Positions 26,437 through 35,041 of a DNA stretch of 64,000 nucleotides are shown here, piece by piece (position 1 is the stretch's first letter; each line of letters opens with the position of its first letter). The notes beneath the pieces were generated by a model. The model saw only the letters and a program-made list of their open reading frames with translations. It was not told the origin of the DNA and searched no databases. The position numbers were made by a program, and so were the translations under genes. Origin of the DNA: Flavobacterium chungbukense (GTDB lineage Bacteria; Bacteroidota; Bacteroidia; Flavobacteriales; Flavobacteriaceae); NCBI RefSeq assembly GCF_020805785.1, contig NZ_JAJGZV010000006.1:62001-126000 (forward strand). The letters run 5' to 3'.

Positions 26437-27399
26437 TTAATTTAATTGTTCATTAATTTTTGCTGAAACTTTTTTAGAAAACAAATTTGCACCAGTTTCA
26501 TTTAAGTGAAATGTATCATAATAATATTGATCATGATTTGAAATATCGTCGTAAGCCATATCGATGAAAATAAAATTTTTATACTTTTTTTGCATTAAAC
26601 ACAGCTCCTCAACTATTGTTTCTCTTTTCAGATCATAGCTTTTATTTAATCTCATTTTGTTTTCAGGCATCCAGACAAATATAAGTTTTGAATCTTTATC
26701 TAACCTTGAAAAGTAAAAATAAATCATTTTGTGCAAAAGGTCTATTTCTCTTTTGTTTAGTGATTTGGTTTTCGTTTCTGGTATTTTTTTTAAGTTGTGG
26801 TAATCAATTCTAAAAGGTCGGTCTTGCGGACAATAACCTTTTAATGTTGTTGCATTTTTCTTTGTTGAATTTGAAAAATTAGCCACTATTCCTTCTTCAA
26901 GCATTTTAAAACTCTGATTGTATTTCAATAATGGAATAATCTTAAATAAATTAAATTTATTTTCGTATTTCCCCACTAAAGAATTAATATCTTCATTGTA
27001 AACTAAAGGATAAAATTGTGATACTTCTGGAAGTTCTTTATTTTCTCCAAAATGCGCTATATCAATATTTTGAATAACAATCTTAGGTTTTTTATTTCTT
27101 TTAAGATAAGTATCAAATTTGTATTGCTGTAATTTATAGCATCCTGCATTAAAACTGATATTAAAACAGTCTCCTTTCAAATTTTCTTCTATAATTTGAG
27201 AATTGTAACCAACAAATCCACGAGAAGAGCCATTAATAATAATGTCACTATTTATTCTCCCATTGACTATATTATCCCAATCATTATACTGCGTATTTTT
27301 AAGATTTCGGAAACCATAATCTGCCAGATATTGAATTCCGAAGGAAACAATATAAGTCATGGCAACAATTCCTATAATATATTTGAGAAAAAATTTCAT
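26437..27399 (-). CDS. SGNH-hydrolase-like partner of MBOAT (copy 1)
   Basis: A 320-residue protein with an N-terminal membrane helix (about 5-24) and a periplasmic domain. IIINGSSRGFVGYNS at about 53-67 carries the block I Ser, and YYYDTFHLNETGANLF near 292-307 carries the Asp295/His298 pair, so the catalytic triad looks complete. A RLNKS-containing strand and the IFIDMAYDD block precede it. The layout matches acyl-transfer partners of MBOAT proteins such as DltD and AlgJ, but overall similarity to these is low, so the call rests on motif order and on the neighbouring MBOAT genes at 14 and three bases. The acyl acceptor is not identifiable. Confidence 0.75.
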   Translation of the reverse strand: MKFFLKYIIGIVAMTYIVSFGIQYLADYGFRNLKNTQYNDWDNIVNGRINSDIIINGSSRGFVGYNSQIIEENLKGDCFNISFNAGCYKLQQYKFDTYLKRNKKPKIVIQNIDIAHFGENKELPEVSQFYPLVYNEDINSLVGKYENKFNLFKIIPLLKYNQSFKMLEEGIVANFSNSTKKNATTLKGYCPQDRPFRIDYHNLKKIPETKTKSLNKREIDLLHKMIYFYFSRLDKDSKLIFVWMPENKMRLNKSYDLKRETIVEELCLMQKKYKNFIFIDMAYDDISNHDQYYYDTFHLNETGANLFSKKVSAKINEQLN

Positions 27400-27413
27400 G
27401 TTAATGGTACTAT

Positions 27414-28841
27414 TTAGAACTGAAAATAAATGAATTTACTTTGAATATCAAATTGTCCAAATAACAAAATAAATATTAGTGTTGTGATGGTCTTAATGCC
27501 TGAATATCTATCAAACAGCGGACATTCTTTTTTTCTGTTATTCCACTCAAGTAAAATTAAATAAGGTAGAATAATTATAATGATATAACTTATCTGTTCT
27601 TTTAAACCATCTAAATCAAATGAAAAGAACGTAATTCTTTTAATATATTCAAATGCCATATGTATATTCTCAGATCTAAAAAAAATCCAAGCAACACAGG
27701 TAATACCGAAAGTAAATAGAATATTGCAAATCATTTTTAAGGAAGAAAAATTAAATGAAATAGCTTTTTCTTCTATATTATTTCGGTTTGTTTTTATTAA
27801 AAGTAGCGGTAAAAAATAAAATGCATTTATTGCTCCCCAAGCTATATAAGTCCAATTGGCTCCATGCCAAAATCCACTCAATAGAAAAATAATGAAAACA
27901 TTTCTAACTTGAATTGTTTTAGAGCCTTTGCTTCCACCTAACGGTATGTAAACATAATCTCGAAACCAAGAAGATAGTGAAATATGCCAACGGCGCCAAA
28001 ATTCAGCGATGTCTCTTGAAAAGTAGGGATAATTGAAGTTTTTTAATAAATCAATACCGAATAATTTAGATACTCCTAAAGCTATATCTGAATATCCTGA
28101 AAAGTCGCCATAAATTTGAAAAGCAAAATATACAGTCCCCATAATAAGAGAAACCGAATCCATTGATGTGTAATGATCGAAGATATTATTAGCATAAACA
28201 GCACAGTTATCTGCTATAACTACTTTTTTAAATAGTCCCCAAATAATCTGTAGAAAACCTTCTTTTGCTTTCTCTAAATTAAACTCACGTTTTATTTTTA
28301 CTTGTGGCAATAAATGCGTTGCTCTTTCAATTGGTCCAGCAACTAATAAAGGAAAGTAACTAACAAACAAAGAATAATCTATAAAATTATATTCTGCTTT
28401 TATTCTTTTATAATAAATATCAATTACATACGATAAACCATGAAAAGTGTAGAATGAAATTCCGACCGGCAAAATAACATTGAGCAAAAACGGACTTACT
28501 TTAAACCCGAAAGAATTGAACATTTCTGCAAATGAACTTGCAAAGAAATTATAATATTTAAAGATTCCTAGAAAACCTAAATTGACCAAAATACTAAGCC
28601 AAAACCAAAATTTTCGTTTTTTATCAGAGTCACTTTTTTCAATTTGTATTCCGGTGAAATAATCTAAAAATGTGGAAAAAACCAACAGGAATAAAAACCT
28701 CCAATCCCAGCAAGAATAGAAATAATAACTTGCAACGATTAATAAAGCGTTTTGGGTACTTTTGCTTTTATTGAAAACAAACCAATACAGAAAAAAAACG
28801 ATTGGCAAAAAAATGGCAAAAGCTGTAGAATTAAAAAACAT
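27414..28841 (-). CDS. MBOAT-family O-acyltransferase (copy 1)
   Basis: A 475-residue membrane O-acyltransferase. RDIAEFWRRWHISLSSWFRD and LSGFWHGANWTYIAWG supply His286 and His326, both at the same positions as in the second copy. N-terminal halves of the two copies are nearly identical in protein and close in DNA, including synonymous sites, while the C-terminal 140 residues differ greatly, for example KRITFFSFDLDGL here. This points to tandem duplication followed by divergence, or gene conversion of the 5' halves. It forms a module with the SGNH-like gene 14 bases downstream. The gap of 22 bases upstream separates it from the GT-B-like gene. Confidence 0.95.
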   Translation of the reverse strand: MFFNSTAFAIFLPIVFFLYWFVFNKSKSTQNALLIVASYYFYSCWDWRFLFLLVFSTFLDYFTGIQIEKSDSDKKRKFWFWLSILVNLGFLGIFKYYNFFASSFAEMFNSFGFKVSPFLLNVILPVGISFYTFHGLSYVIDIYYKRIKAEYNFIDYSLFVSYFPLLVAGPIERATHLLPQVKIKREFNLEKAKEGFLQIIWGLFKKVVIADNCAVYANNIFDHYTSMDSVSLIMGTVYFAFQIYGDFSGYSDIALGVSKLFGIDLLKNFNYPYFSRDIAEFWRRWHISLSSWFRDYVYIPLGGSKGSKTIQVRNVFIIFLLSGFWHGANWTYIAWGAINAFYFLPLLLIKTNRNNIEEKAISFNFSSLKMICNILFTFGITCVAWIFFRSENIHMAFEYIKRITFFSFDLDGLKEQISYIIIIILPYLILLEWNNRKKECPLFDRYSGIKTITTLIFILLFGQFDIQSKFIYFQF

Positions 28842-28863
28842 TAATATTTTATTTTTTAATTAG

Positions 28864-30261
28864 TTAGTGTAAAATTTTGATTATTGCTTCCCATGTTCTT
28901 TCTGAAGAGTCTTGAGCTGGATGCTGATTTATAATTTTGAACCATTCTCGTGCATTTTCGATTGTTTTATCAGATTTTTTTAATACCAATTTTATTTTAT
29001 CTGCAATCTCATCTGAAGAATTCAGCCATATGACGGCATTTTTATCGGGCATTGAACGAAAATGAATATAATTATAGATTTTTGAAACGGACCAATCTGC
29101 TTGAATTTTATTTGCAACATCGTAGTTTAAATAAGCGCAAGGTTTATTAAAACAAGCATAATCAAAAACCATTGACGAACCAAGATTTACAACCATTTCA
29201 GAATGAAAAATAGTGTTGGATAGTAATCTCACATCTTCTTTAGTAGGCAAAATAGTATCCCAATCTTCACCAATCTTTTTCCATATTGGATCTACAGCTG
29301 TAATCAGATCTTTATTTTTTTCCAAAATAGCATCATAACGACCAGAGAAATCTACTGGACAACGTCTGAATATAATTCCTAATGCGTTATGATTTTCTTC
29401 ATTCAATTTTCTAATAGCATCTGCTATATCCGACAAATATTGTGGATCATCTGGACAGGTAACAAAATCATCACCAGAATAACAGATGTATTTTTTATTG
29501 TGATCCAAATTGTATTGATTGAAAAACTGTATTTTATCACTAATACTTTCTTGATCAAAATGACTTTCAAATTGTGGCGTGCCTACAACAAAAACCTGTT
29601 TTTCATCTATATAAGAATAATATTTTAGAAGCTCAGATTTCATATGTTCGCTCCAGACAAAATAATAATCTGTTTCAATGACCATCGTTGCTTTTGGCAA
29701 ATTGTCCCAAGAAAAAATGAAAGTTCCTGTTGGTATACCAACCTCTTTAGCTGCTAAAATTGGCGCAATTGCTAATAATGGTCTTTGATTTGTACAAAAA
29801 ACAAAATCGGGCTTATTATTTTGAAGAGTCTCGATACATTGCGAAAAAAAGTCTGTTTTTTTCTCACTGCTTATTATTTGCTTTCTAACTTTTTTTAATC
29901 CTTTTTCTGAATTATAAATCGTAATTAAAAATCTGGTCAAATAGCTTTTTACCGCCGTTTTTAATTTTTTATAGGAAAAAGGAAATCTATAATTATCGTA
30001 AGCAGACTCATTTTCTGCTTTAATATTCAGGTTGAGTTCTATATGTTTTCGGGCATTTTTATAACTCTCCGTTAAAGGATATGATTTGGCGTTTTTAATT
30101 TTAATTTCATTAAAACCTAAACTAGTCAAATCAAATGGAGTATTATTCCAATAGGTAATATCAAATTTCTTTTCTATTCCTATTTTATAAAAATTAGAAA
30201 ATGCAAAATTTCGAAGCCCTACTCCGTCTGGCAGTAAAATAAATATTTTTTTATTAGGCAT
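28864..30261 (-). CDS. GT-B-like glycosyltransferase, candidate nonulosonate transferase
   Basis: A 465-residue protein from the ATG at 30261 (MPNKKIFILLPDGVGLRNFA). The frame is open further up to 30390, but that part lies inside neuC and gives a non-conserved leader, so I reject it. FIFSWDNLPKATMVIETDYY and FVWSEHMKSELLKYY near 210-240, and VVNLGSSMVFDYACFNKPCAYLNYD near 380-405, resemble GT-B or CDP-glycerol transferase-like proteins that decode activated donors. It overlaps neuC by eight bases, so it is made together with the nonulosonic acid genes; transfer of that sugar is a guess from position. No clear family was recognised. Confidence 0.6.
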   Translation of the reverse strand: MPNKKIFILLPDGVGLRNFAFSNFYKIGIEKKFDITYWNNTPFDLTSLGFNEIKIKNAKSYPLTESYKNARKHIELNLNIKAENESAYDNYRFPFSYKKLKTAVKSYLTRFLITIYNSEKGLKKVRKQIISSEKKTDFFSQCIETLQNNKPDFVFCTNQRPLLAIAPILAAKEVGIPTGTFIFSWDNLPKATMVIETDYYFVWSEHMKSELLKYYSYIDEKQVFVVGTPQFESHFDQESISDKIQFFNQYNLDHNKKYICYSGDDFVTCPDDPQYLSDIADAIRKLNEENHNALGIIFRRCPVDFSGRYDAILEKNKDLITAVDPIWKKIGEDWDTILPTKEDVRLLSNTIFHSEMVVNLGSSMVFDYACFNKPCAYLNYDVANKIQADWSVSKIYNYIHFRSMPDKNAVIWLNSSDEIADKIKLVLKKSDKTIENAREWFKIINQHPAQDSSERTWEAIIKILH

Positions 30262-31387
30262 TACTGTCTCTAAATTGTTTTTGGTGATTGAGCTGCCAAA
30301 TATCCGACTTCTGTAGACAATTAAGAAATAATTCTGCACTATTTCCTTGCCCAAAATCGTCATCTGATTTTTGTACTTTATGAGACTCAATCATGGAAAG
30401 CGATTCTGTAATTTCTTTTTCAGAATAATCTACATTTATTATATCGGCATGAACTGCTCTGTTTTGCTGTCTGGTACCAATATTAATAATTGGAATTCCA
30501 TAATAGGGAGCTTCCCTAATACCAGCGCTACTATTTCCTATAATGAATTGGCTATTTTTTAAAAGTGTTAGAAAATACTCAAATCTAAGAGAAGGGAAAA
30601 TTCTAAATCGTTCGTTTAATTTTAATTTTTCATAACTATCTAAAACAAAACGGCTTCCCAAATCATTGTTGGGGTAAATAACAATATAATTATGATTATG
30701 ATTATCTTTTAGTAAAGCATTGACAAAATTATCTGCATACTGTCTCATGTTCTGAATCTCGGTAGTTACAGGATGAAACATAACTATAGAAAAGCTTTCA
30801 AAAGGAATTTTATAATATTCTTTAACCGTCTTCAAATCTGGAAGCTGATCAGAAAACATGATGTCTATATCTGGCGAACCAATCGTAAACACAGATTCTT
30901 TTACCTCTCCCATTTGAATTAGTCTTTTCGCAGCTTCTTCATTTGAAACAAAATGAATATGGCTCAATTTGCTTACGCTATGTCTTATCAATTCGTCTAC
31001 GGTGCCAGATACTTCTCCTCCTTCTATATGAGTAACCAAAATATTATTAAGCGACCCAACAATAGCACCAGCAAGAGTTTCAACGCGATCTCCGTGCACT
31101 ACAATCATATCCGGTTTTACGGTGTTGCAATAAGCAGAAAAACCTTCAATCGTTTTGGCTAGCGTCAAATCCATTGTGGTTTCGTGGGTATGATTCACAA
31201 AAGTGTGAATATTTTTAAAATTACATCGCTCGATTTCTATTAAGGTATAGCCATATTCTTCTTGCAAATGCATGCCTGTAACAAAAACAAAAACCTCAAA
31301 TTCTTTTTGTTTTTCAAGAATTGAGATTAATGATTTTATTTTTCCGAAATCGGCTCTTGTGCCTGTTAAAAAAAGGACTTTCTTCAT
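30254..31387 (-). CDS. neuC: UDP-N-acetyl sugar 2-epimerase (hydrolysing), NeuC/LegG type
   Basis: A 377-residue enzyme that inverts C2 and removes UDP from UDP-GlcNAc, or from UDP-diNAcBac in the LegG variant, giving the aldose used by NeuB. LFLTGTRADFGKIKSLI near 5-21, IVVHGDRVETLAG near 97-109, HIEGGEVSGTVDELIRHS near 120-137 and IGNSSAGIREAPYYGIP near 285-301 are the family blocks, with the catalytic His and Glu residues in place. Which substrate is used cannot be read; a PglF/PglE-like set in the same locus makes UDP-diNAcBac possible. It lies seven bases after neuB and overlaps the GT-B-like gene. Confidence 0.92.
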   Translation of the reverse strand: MKKVLFLTGTRADFGKIKSLISILEKQKEFEVFVFVTGMHLQEEYGYTLIEIERCNFKNIHTFVNHTHETTMDLTLAKTIEGFSAYCNTVKPDMIVVHGDRVETLAGAIVGSLNNILVTHIEGGEVSGTVDELIRHSVSKLSHIHFVSNEEAAKRLIQMGEVKESVFTIGSPDIDIMFSDQLPDLKTVKEYYKIPFESFSIVMFHPVTTEIQNMRQYADNFVNALLKDNHNHNYIVIYPNNDLGSRFVLDSYEKLKLNERFRIFPSLRFEYFLTLLKNSQFIIGNSSAGIREAPYYGIPIINIGTRQQNRAVHADIINVDYSEKEITESLSMIESHKVQKSDDDFGQGNSAELFLNCLQKSDIWQLNHQKQFRDSNA

Positions 31388-31394
31388 GAAAATT

Positions 31395-32435
31395 TTATTG
31401 AATATCTTCCCAAGTTAATTGTTCGTCATTCTCAATATTCCTTGTTGCTGTTTTACCAATTATATTATTAAAGCTTTCCGCTAAGATTTTTCCTGTTCCA
31501 GGTCTTTTAACCCAAATATTTTCTTTGGTAAAAATTTCACCTTTCTTAATTGGAGCAATAGAACAGACTGTTGCAAAAGCAAAATCTATTGTTACTTGTT
31601 CTTCAGCTGCAGGTTTTTTTGTACCGCCGCGCATTTGCGCAATTTCTGTACTGGAAACAATTAATTCGCGACAAGCATTTTCATCCATGCTACACACTAT
31701 ATCTGGTCCTGTACGCTGCATATGATCTGTAAAATGTCTTTCTAAAATACTTGCGCCCAAAGCTACAGCTCCTAAACAAGCATTGTTGTTTAAGGTATGA
31801 TCACTTAAACCAAAAACTTTATTTGGAAAAGCTTGATTCAATTCGACCATAGCTCCGAAACGAACCAAATGAATTGGAGTTGGATATAAGTTTGTTGTGT
31901 GCAATAAAGCGACAGGAACATTATATTTATCAAAAACAGCCACCGCTTTTTGAATACTTTCAATCGTATTCATTCCTGTACTTAAAATTACAGGTTTTCC
32001 AAAAGAGGCAATATGTTCTAGAAGCGGATAATTATTACATTCTCCAGATCCAATTTTGTAAGCTGGAATATCAAACTTTTTTAATCGATCTGCTGCTGCA
32101 CGAGAAAAAGGTGTCGATATAAAAATCATGCCTTTGCTTTCTACATAATTTTTAAGTTCTAACTCTTCTTCTTCATTTAATGAGCAACGTTCCATAATTT
32201 CAAAAATCGAAACATCTGCATTGCCAGGAATTACTTTTTTTGCCGCACCTGTCATTTCATCTGCAACAATATGCGTTTGATGTTTTACTACCTCAGCACC
32301 TGCTCTTTGAGCGGCATCTACCATTTCTTTAGCTACTTGAAGAGAACCTTCATGATTAATTCCGATTTCAGCAATTACTAATGGAGGATAATCTTGACCT
32401 ATTTTGCGGCCTGCTATTTCGATATATGGATTCAT
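31395..32435 (-). CDS. neuB: Nonulosonic acid synthase, NeuB family
   Basis: A 346-residue enzyme that condenses phosphoenolpyruvate with an N-acetylated aldose to give a nine-carbon acid (Neu5Ac, legionaminic or pseudaminic type). The TIM-barrel domain has [16 protein letters not shown] near 20-35, [13 protein letters not shown], the metal and substrate residues of [15 protein letters not shown] and HTTNLYPTP near 179-187, and [12 protein letters not shown]-terminal antifreeze-like SAF domain starts near 285 ([20 protein letters not shown]). Length and motifs are typical. Bears a 45-base gap from the SDR upstream. The exact product depends on the NeuC substrate. Confidence 0.94.
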   Translation of the reverse strand: MNPYIEIAGRKIGQDYPPLVIAEIGINHEGSLQVAKEMVDAAQRAGAEVVKHQTHIVADEMTGAAKKVIPGNADVSIFEIMERCSLNEEEELELKNYVESKGMIFISTPFSRAAADRLKKFDIPAYKIGSGECNNYPLLEHIASFGKPVILSTGMNTIESIQKAVAVFDKYNVPVALLHTTNLYPTPIHLVRFGAMVELNQAFPNKVFGLSDHTLNNNACLGAVALGASILERHFTDHMQRTGPDIVCSMDENACRELIVSSTEIAQMRGGTKKPAAEEQVTIDFAFATVCSIAPIKKGEIFTKENIWVKRPGTGKILAESFNNIIGKTATRNIENDEQLTWEDIQ

Positions 32436-32480
32436 AAAACGTCTTATTCTAAATTATATTCTTTTGTTTATTTTTAAAAA

Positions 32481-33278
32481 TTACCAAGCTGTCCATCCAC
32501 CATCAATAATCAAATTGTGTCCCACAACATGACTGCTAGATTCACTGGCTAGATAAACTATTCCTCCACGAAGTTCCGATTTATCACTCATTCTCCCAAT
32601 TGGATTTAAATTTTTAAATCGTTCTAAAAACAATCCATCATGACCGTTCCATATACCTCCTGGCGTTAAACTATTTACTCTAACCCCTTCCTTGGCCCAA
32701 AGCGTTGCCAAATATTTAGTTAATGCAATTACTCCGTGTTTGCTAACACTATATGCAACAGGCTGAGAGATTCCCGTTTCAGGATATATATTATGATTCG
32801 GACTAACAACTCCGTAAAGCGAAGCTATATTAATTATGGAGCCTGATTTTTGTTTCAACATTTGACTTCCCACTACCTGACAACCCAGAAAAGCTCCTGT
32901 TAAATTAACATTCATAATAGCATTCCAGTCTTCTAAGGGAAAATTTTCGAATGATGCATCAAAATTTTTAGACTTACTTTGATTGGTAAATCCAGCATTG
33001 TTTATCAAAATATCTATTTTTTGATATTTATCCAGAATAAACTTTAAAAGCTCTTGCCAACTATCTCTTGAAGTAACGTCGCATTTTATAAAATCAATTT
33101 CGCAATCTTCCTCTTTTAAAAATGCTGTTATTTCTTTTGCTCTATCCAAATTAATATCTGCCAAAATCACTTTTGCACCATACTCACTTAAAGCAAGTGC
33201 ATGTTCTGTCGCAAGCAAGCCTGCTCCTCCTGTTACGAGCGCAACTTTGCCTGTTAAGTCAAACAAATTATTTTTCAT
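32481..33278 (-). CDS. SDR-family oxidoreductase of the nonulosonate cassette (PtmA-like)
   Basis: A 265-residue short-chain dehydrogenase. VALVTGGAGLLATEHALAL near 12-30 is the cofactor-binding motif in a slightly unusual form (GGAGLLA rather than GxxxGIG), LINNAGF gives NNAG, and the YSVSKHGVIAL segment gives the Tyr-x3-Lys pair, with Ser in NIASLYGVVS. The C-terminal IDGGWTAW is a classic SDR ending. Related SDRs, including PtmA, occur in legionaminic or sialic acid clusters, where the substrate is debated. It overlaps neuA by 11 bases, supporting shared expression. Family is secure, role is inferred from position. Confidence 0.85.
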   Translation of the reverse strand: MKNNLFDLTGKVALVTGGAGLLATEHALALSEYGAKVILADINLDRAKEITAFLKEEDCEIDFIKCDVTSRDSWQELLKFILDKYQKIDILINNAGFTNQSKSKNFDASFENFPLEDWNAIMNVNLTGAFLGCQVVGSQMLKQKSGSIINIASLYGVVSPNHNIYPETGISQPVAYSVSKHGVIALTKYLATLWAKEGVRVNSLTPGGIWNGHDGLFLERFKNLNPIGRMSDKSELRGGIVYLASESSSHVVGHNLIIDGGWTAW

Positions 33279-33960
33279 TTAGTAAAAACTCTATTAATTT
33301 AAAATCTAATTCTGTGTCAATATCAACGGCTCTTTCCCTCGGCATTTCACTTATCATACACTTTGCTTCGCTCCAATGCTGATAGTTATATAAAGCTTCT
33401 TTTTTTATTACATAAGCCGCTGGTGTCAAGCTAAATACTTTAGGAGCGTCTTGTCTTCTAACAATAGGTTTAGCTGTTTTTTTGACCATCTCTGCAAAAC
33501 CTGACTCATTGATTTCCATCATATTAAAATACGGATTCCTTTCTGGTTCGTAACCCGTTATTACTACATCAATTTCCGGTGACTGCAATGCTAGTTCAAT
33601 GGCTTTGTCAATATCATCTGTAGTTTTCAAAGGTACAGTGACATCCATATCTACAATATAACTAACTTTTTTTCCTGAAAGCCTTTCATATTCTTCAACG
33701 GCATTAAGAAAAACGGGCCATTTACTAGCGGTATCTGTTGCTAATTCCTGCGATCTGACCAAAGTATTTTCTATACCATTTTCTTTTGCAATATTTAATA
33801 TATCCTCGCTATCAGAAGAAACTACTAGATCATTAAGGTATTTGCTTTTCTTTGCCGTATCGATGGTATAAACTATCAAAGGAATACCATTAAGAGGTCT
33901 GATGTTTTTTCCTAAAACACCTTTTGAGCCTCCTCTGCAACATATTGTTCCTAATATCAT
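33268..33960 (-). CDS. neuA: Acylneuraminate cytidylyltransferase (CMP-nonulosonate synthetase)
   Basis: A 230-residue enzyme that activates a nonulosonic acid with CTP to the CMP-sugar donor. ICCRGGSKGVLGKNIRPLNG at about 6-25 is the nucleotide-binding signature, followed by PLIVYTIDTAKKS, SSDSEDILNIA near 48-58, VPLKTTDDIDKAIELA and DIDTELDFKLIEFL near the end, as in the compact NeuA/LegF/PseF enzymes without the C-terminal esterase of some NeuA. It is three bases after the Gfo/Idh gene and overlaps the SDR by 11. The compact length leans to LegF/PtmB-type over long NeuA, a soft argument. Confidence 0.93.
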   Translation of the reverse strand: MILGTICCRGGSKGVLGKNIRPLNGIPLIVYTIDTAKKSKYLNDLVVSSDSEDILNIAKENGIENTLVRSQELATDTASKWPVFLNAVEEYERLSGKKVSYIVDMDVTVPLKTTDDIDKAIELALQSPEIDVVITGYEPERNPYFNMMEINESGFAEMVKKTAKPIVRRQDAPKVFSLTPAAYVIKKEALYNYQHWSEAKCMISEMPRERAVDIDTELDFKLIEFLLNEK

Positions 33961-33963
33961 TTC

Positions 33964-34944
33964 CTAGTTTATTGAAATAAATTGTTTATTTGTTGAAGAG
34001 TTTTTAGCAGCAATTACCATTTTTAAACTGACTAAAGCTTCTTTAAAAGTTGTTAGTCTATAATCAAATGTAGTATCGTTCATAAAAGCCTTTACACTCT
34101 CAATATAGCGTTGATTTCTTTCAAAACCAGCATAAGAAAAAATTTCAGTTTCTTGATTATGAGCAACTATTTTAACTTCAGACTTTGCTAAATCCCAAAA
34201 AAGCGTTCCTTTTTCGCATGTAATCATGCAATTTCTAACCAATTCTTTCTGATGATAATCTAAATGAATTGTTGCTGTTGAATTATTTTCGAACTGTATC
34301 AGCACATCTGCAACATCTTCTGTTTCTATTTCTAAATTTGGATTATTCTGAAAAAAACAAGCAATAGTGGCCGGTTCACCAATTAACCATCTTAGATAAT
34401 CAAATTCATGCACAAGATCTAGCATTACTCCGCCTCCTTTACTGATTTTGGCACTCATGCTTTGTTTATAATCTTGGTCTGGTCTCCAATCTGGAAGATA
34501 TTGCCCTACCAAAGCATTAATTGAAAATATCTTTCCTAATTTTTCTTCGCAAATTAATTCTTTTACTTTCATTAATCCTGGATCAAAATGCAAATCATAA
34601 CCAACAACAATTCTTTTAGAATACTCTAATAAACCGCTAATTTTTTCTATATTATTTAAGTTGTTGCTAATAGGTTTTTCTAAATAAATATTAGCAATAC
34701 GGTGCTCTAATAAAAGAATTAAATCTGAAATATGATTGGATGTTGGAGTACAGATAAAAGCATGCGAAATTGCATTTTCTTGTAGCGCTTTTTCTGTATT
34801 TGGATATATTGCAAAACTCTTAAACTCTTCAGGAATATTTTCGGAAGTACTAACTATGCTAATATTCCTTTCTCCTAAAAAAATAAGATTTTTCAAATGC
34901 CTTTTGCCAATAGAACCAAGGCCAATAATTAGAATATGATTCAT
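33964..34944 (-). CDS. Gfo/Idh/MocA-family oxidoreductase of the nonulosonate cassette (PtmF-like)
   Basis: A 326-residue NAD(P)-dependent protein. The N-terminal Rossmann domain starts ILIIGLGSIGKRHLKNL at about 4-20, AFICTPTSNHISDLI follows, and NIYLEKPISNNLNN gives the EKP motif of the family. The substrate-binding domain has GGVMLDLVHEFDYLRWLIGE near 170-190 with the usual His. The gene is first in the transcription order of the cassette and has its own -7 box upstream. PtmF-type oxidoreductases occur in the Campylobacter legionaminic cluster, a parallel drawn from memory; the reaction here is unknown. Confidence 0.87.
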   Translation of the reverse strand: MNHILIIGLGSIGKRHLKNLIFLGERNISIVSTSENIPEEFKSFAIYPNTEKALQENAISHAFICTPTSNHISDLILLLEHRIANIYLEKPISNNLNNIEKISGLLEYSKRIVVGYDLHFDPGLMKVKELICEEKLGKIFSINALVGQYLPDWRPDQDYKQSMSAKISKGGGVMLDLVHEFDYLRWLIGEPATIACFFQNNPNLEIETEDVADVLIQFENNSTATIHLDYHQKELVRNCMITCEKGTLFWDLAKSEVKIVAHNQETEIFSYAGFERNQRYIESVKAFMNDTTFDYRLTTFKEALVSLKMVIAAKNSSTNKQFISIN

Positions 34945-34969
34945 TTTAAAAAGGCGTTTTCATTTACAT

Positions 34970-34977
34970 CAAAAGTA
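34970..34977 (-). promoter_or_regulatory. Candidate -7 promoter box for the nonulosonate cassette
   Basis: TACTTTTG on the minus strand, 26 bases before the Gfo/Idh ATG at 34944, matches TAnnTTTG exactly. It lies in a 97-base gap, one of the larger ones in the glycan locus, so a separate transcription unit for neuC-B-A is plausible. No -33 TTG was found at 17-23 bases. Confidence 0.4.
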
Positions 34978-35041
34978 AATAAATAAATTACTTTTTTTAA
35001 ACTTTCGTTTTTCAATGCTCTTGTATTTTTTTTCCTTCTAA

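Noticed and set aside
30262-30390. Upstream extension of the GT-B-like gene to an earlier start at 30390
   Set aside because: The extra 43 residues lie wholly inside neuC in another frame and look non-conserved; the ATG at 30261 gives a natural beginning and the short overlap common in this locus.
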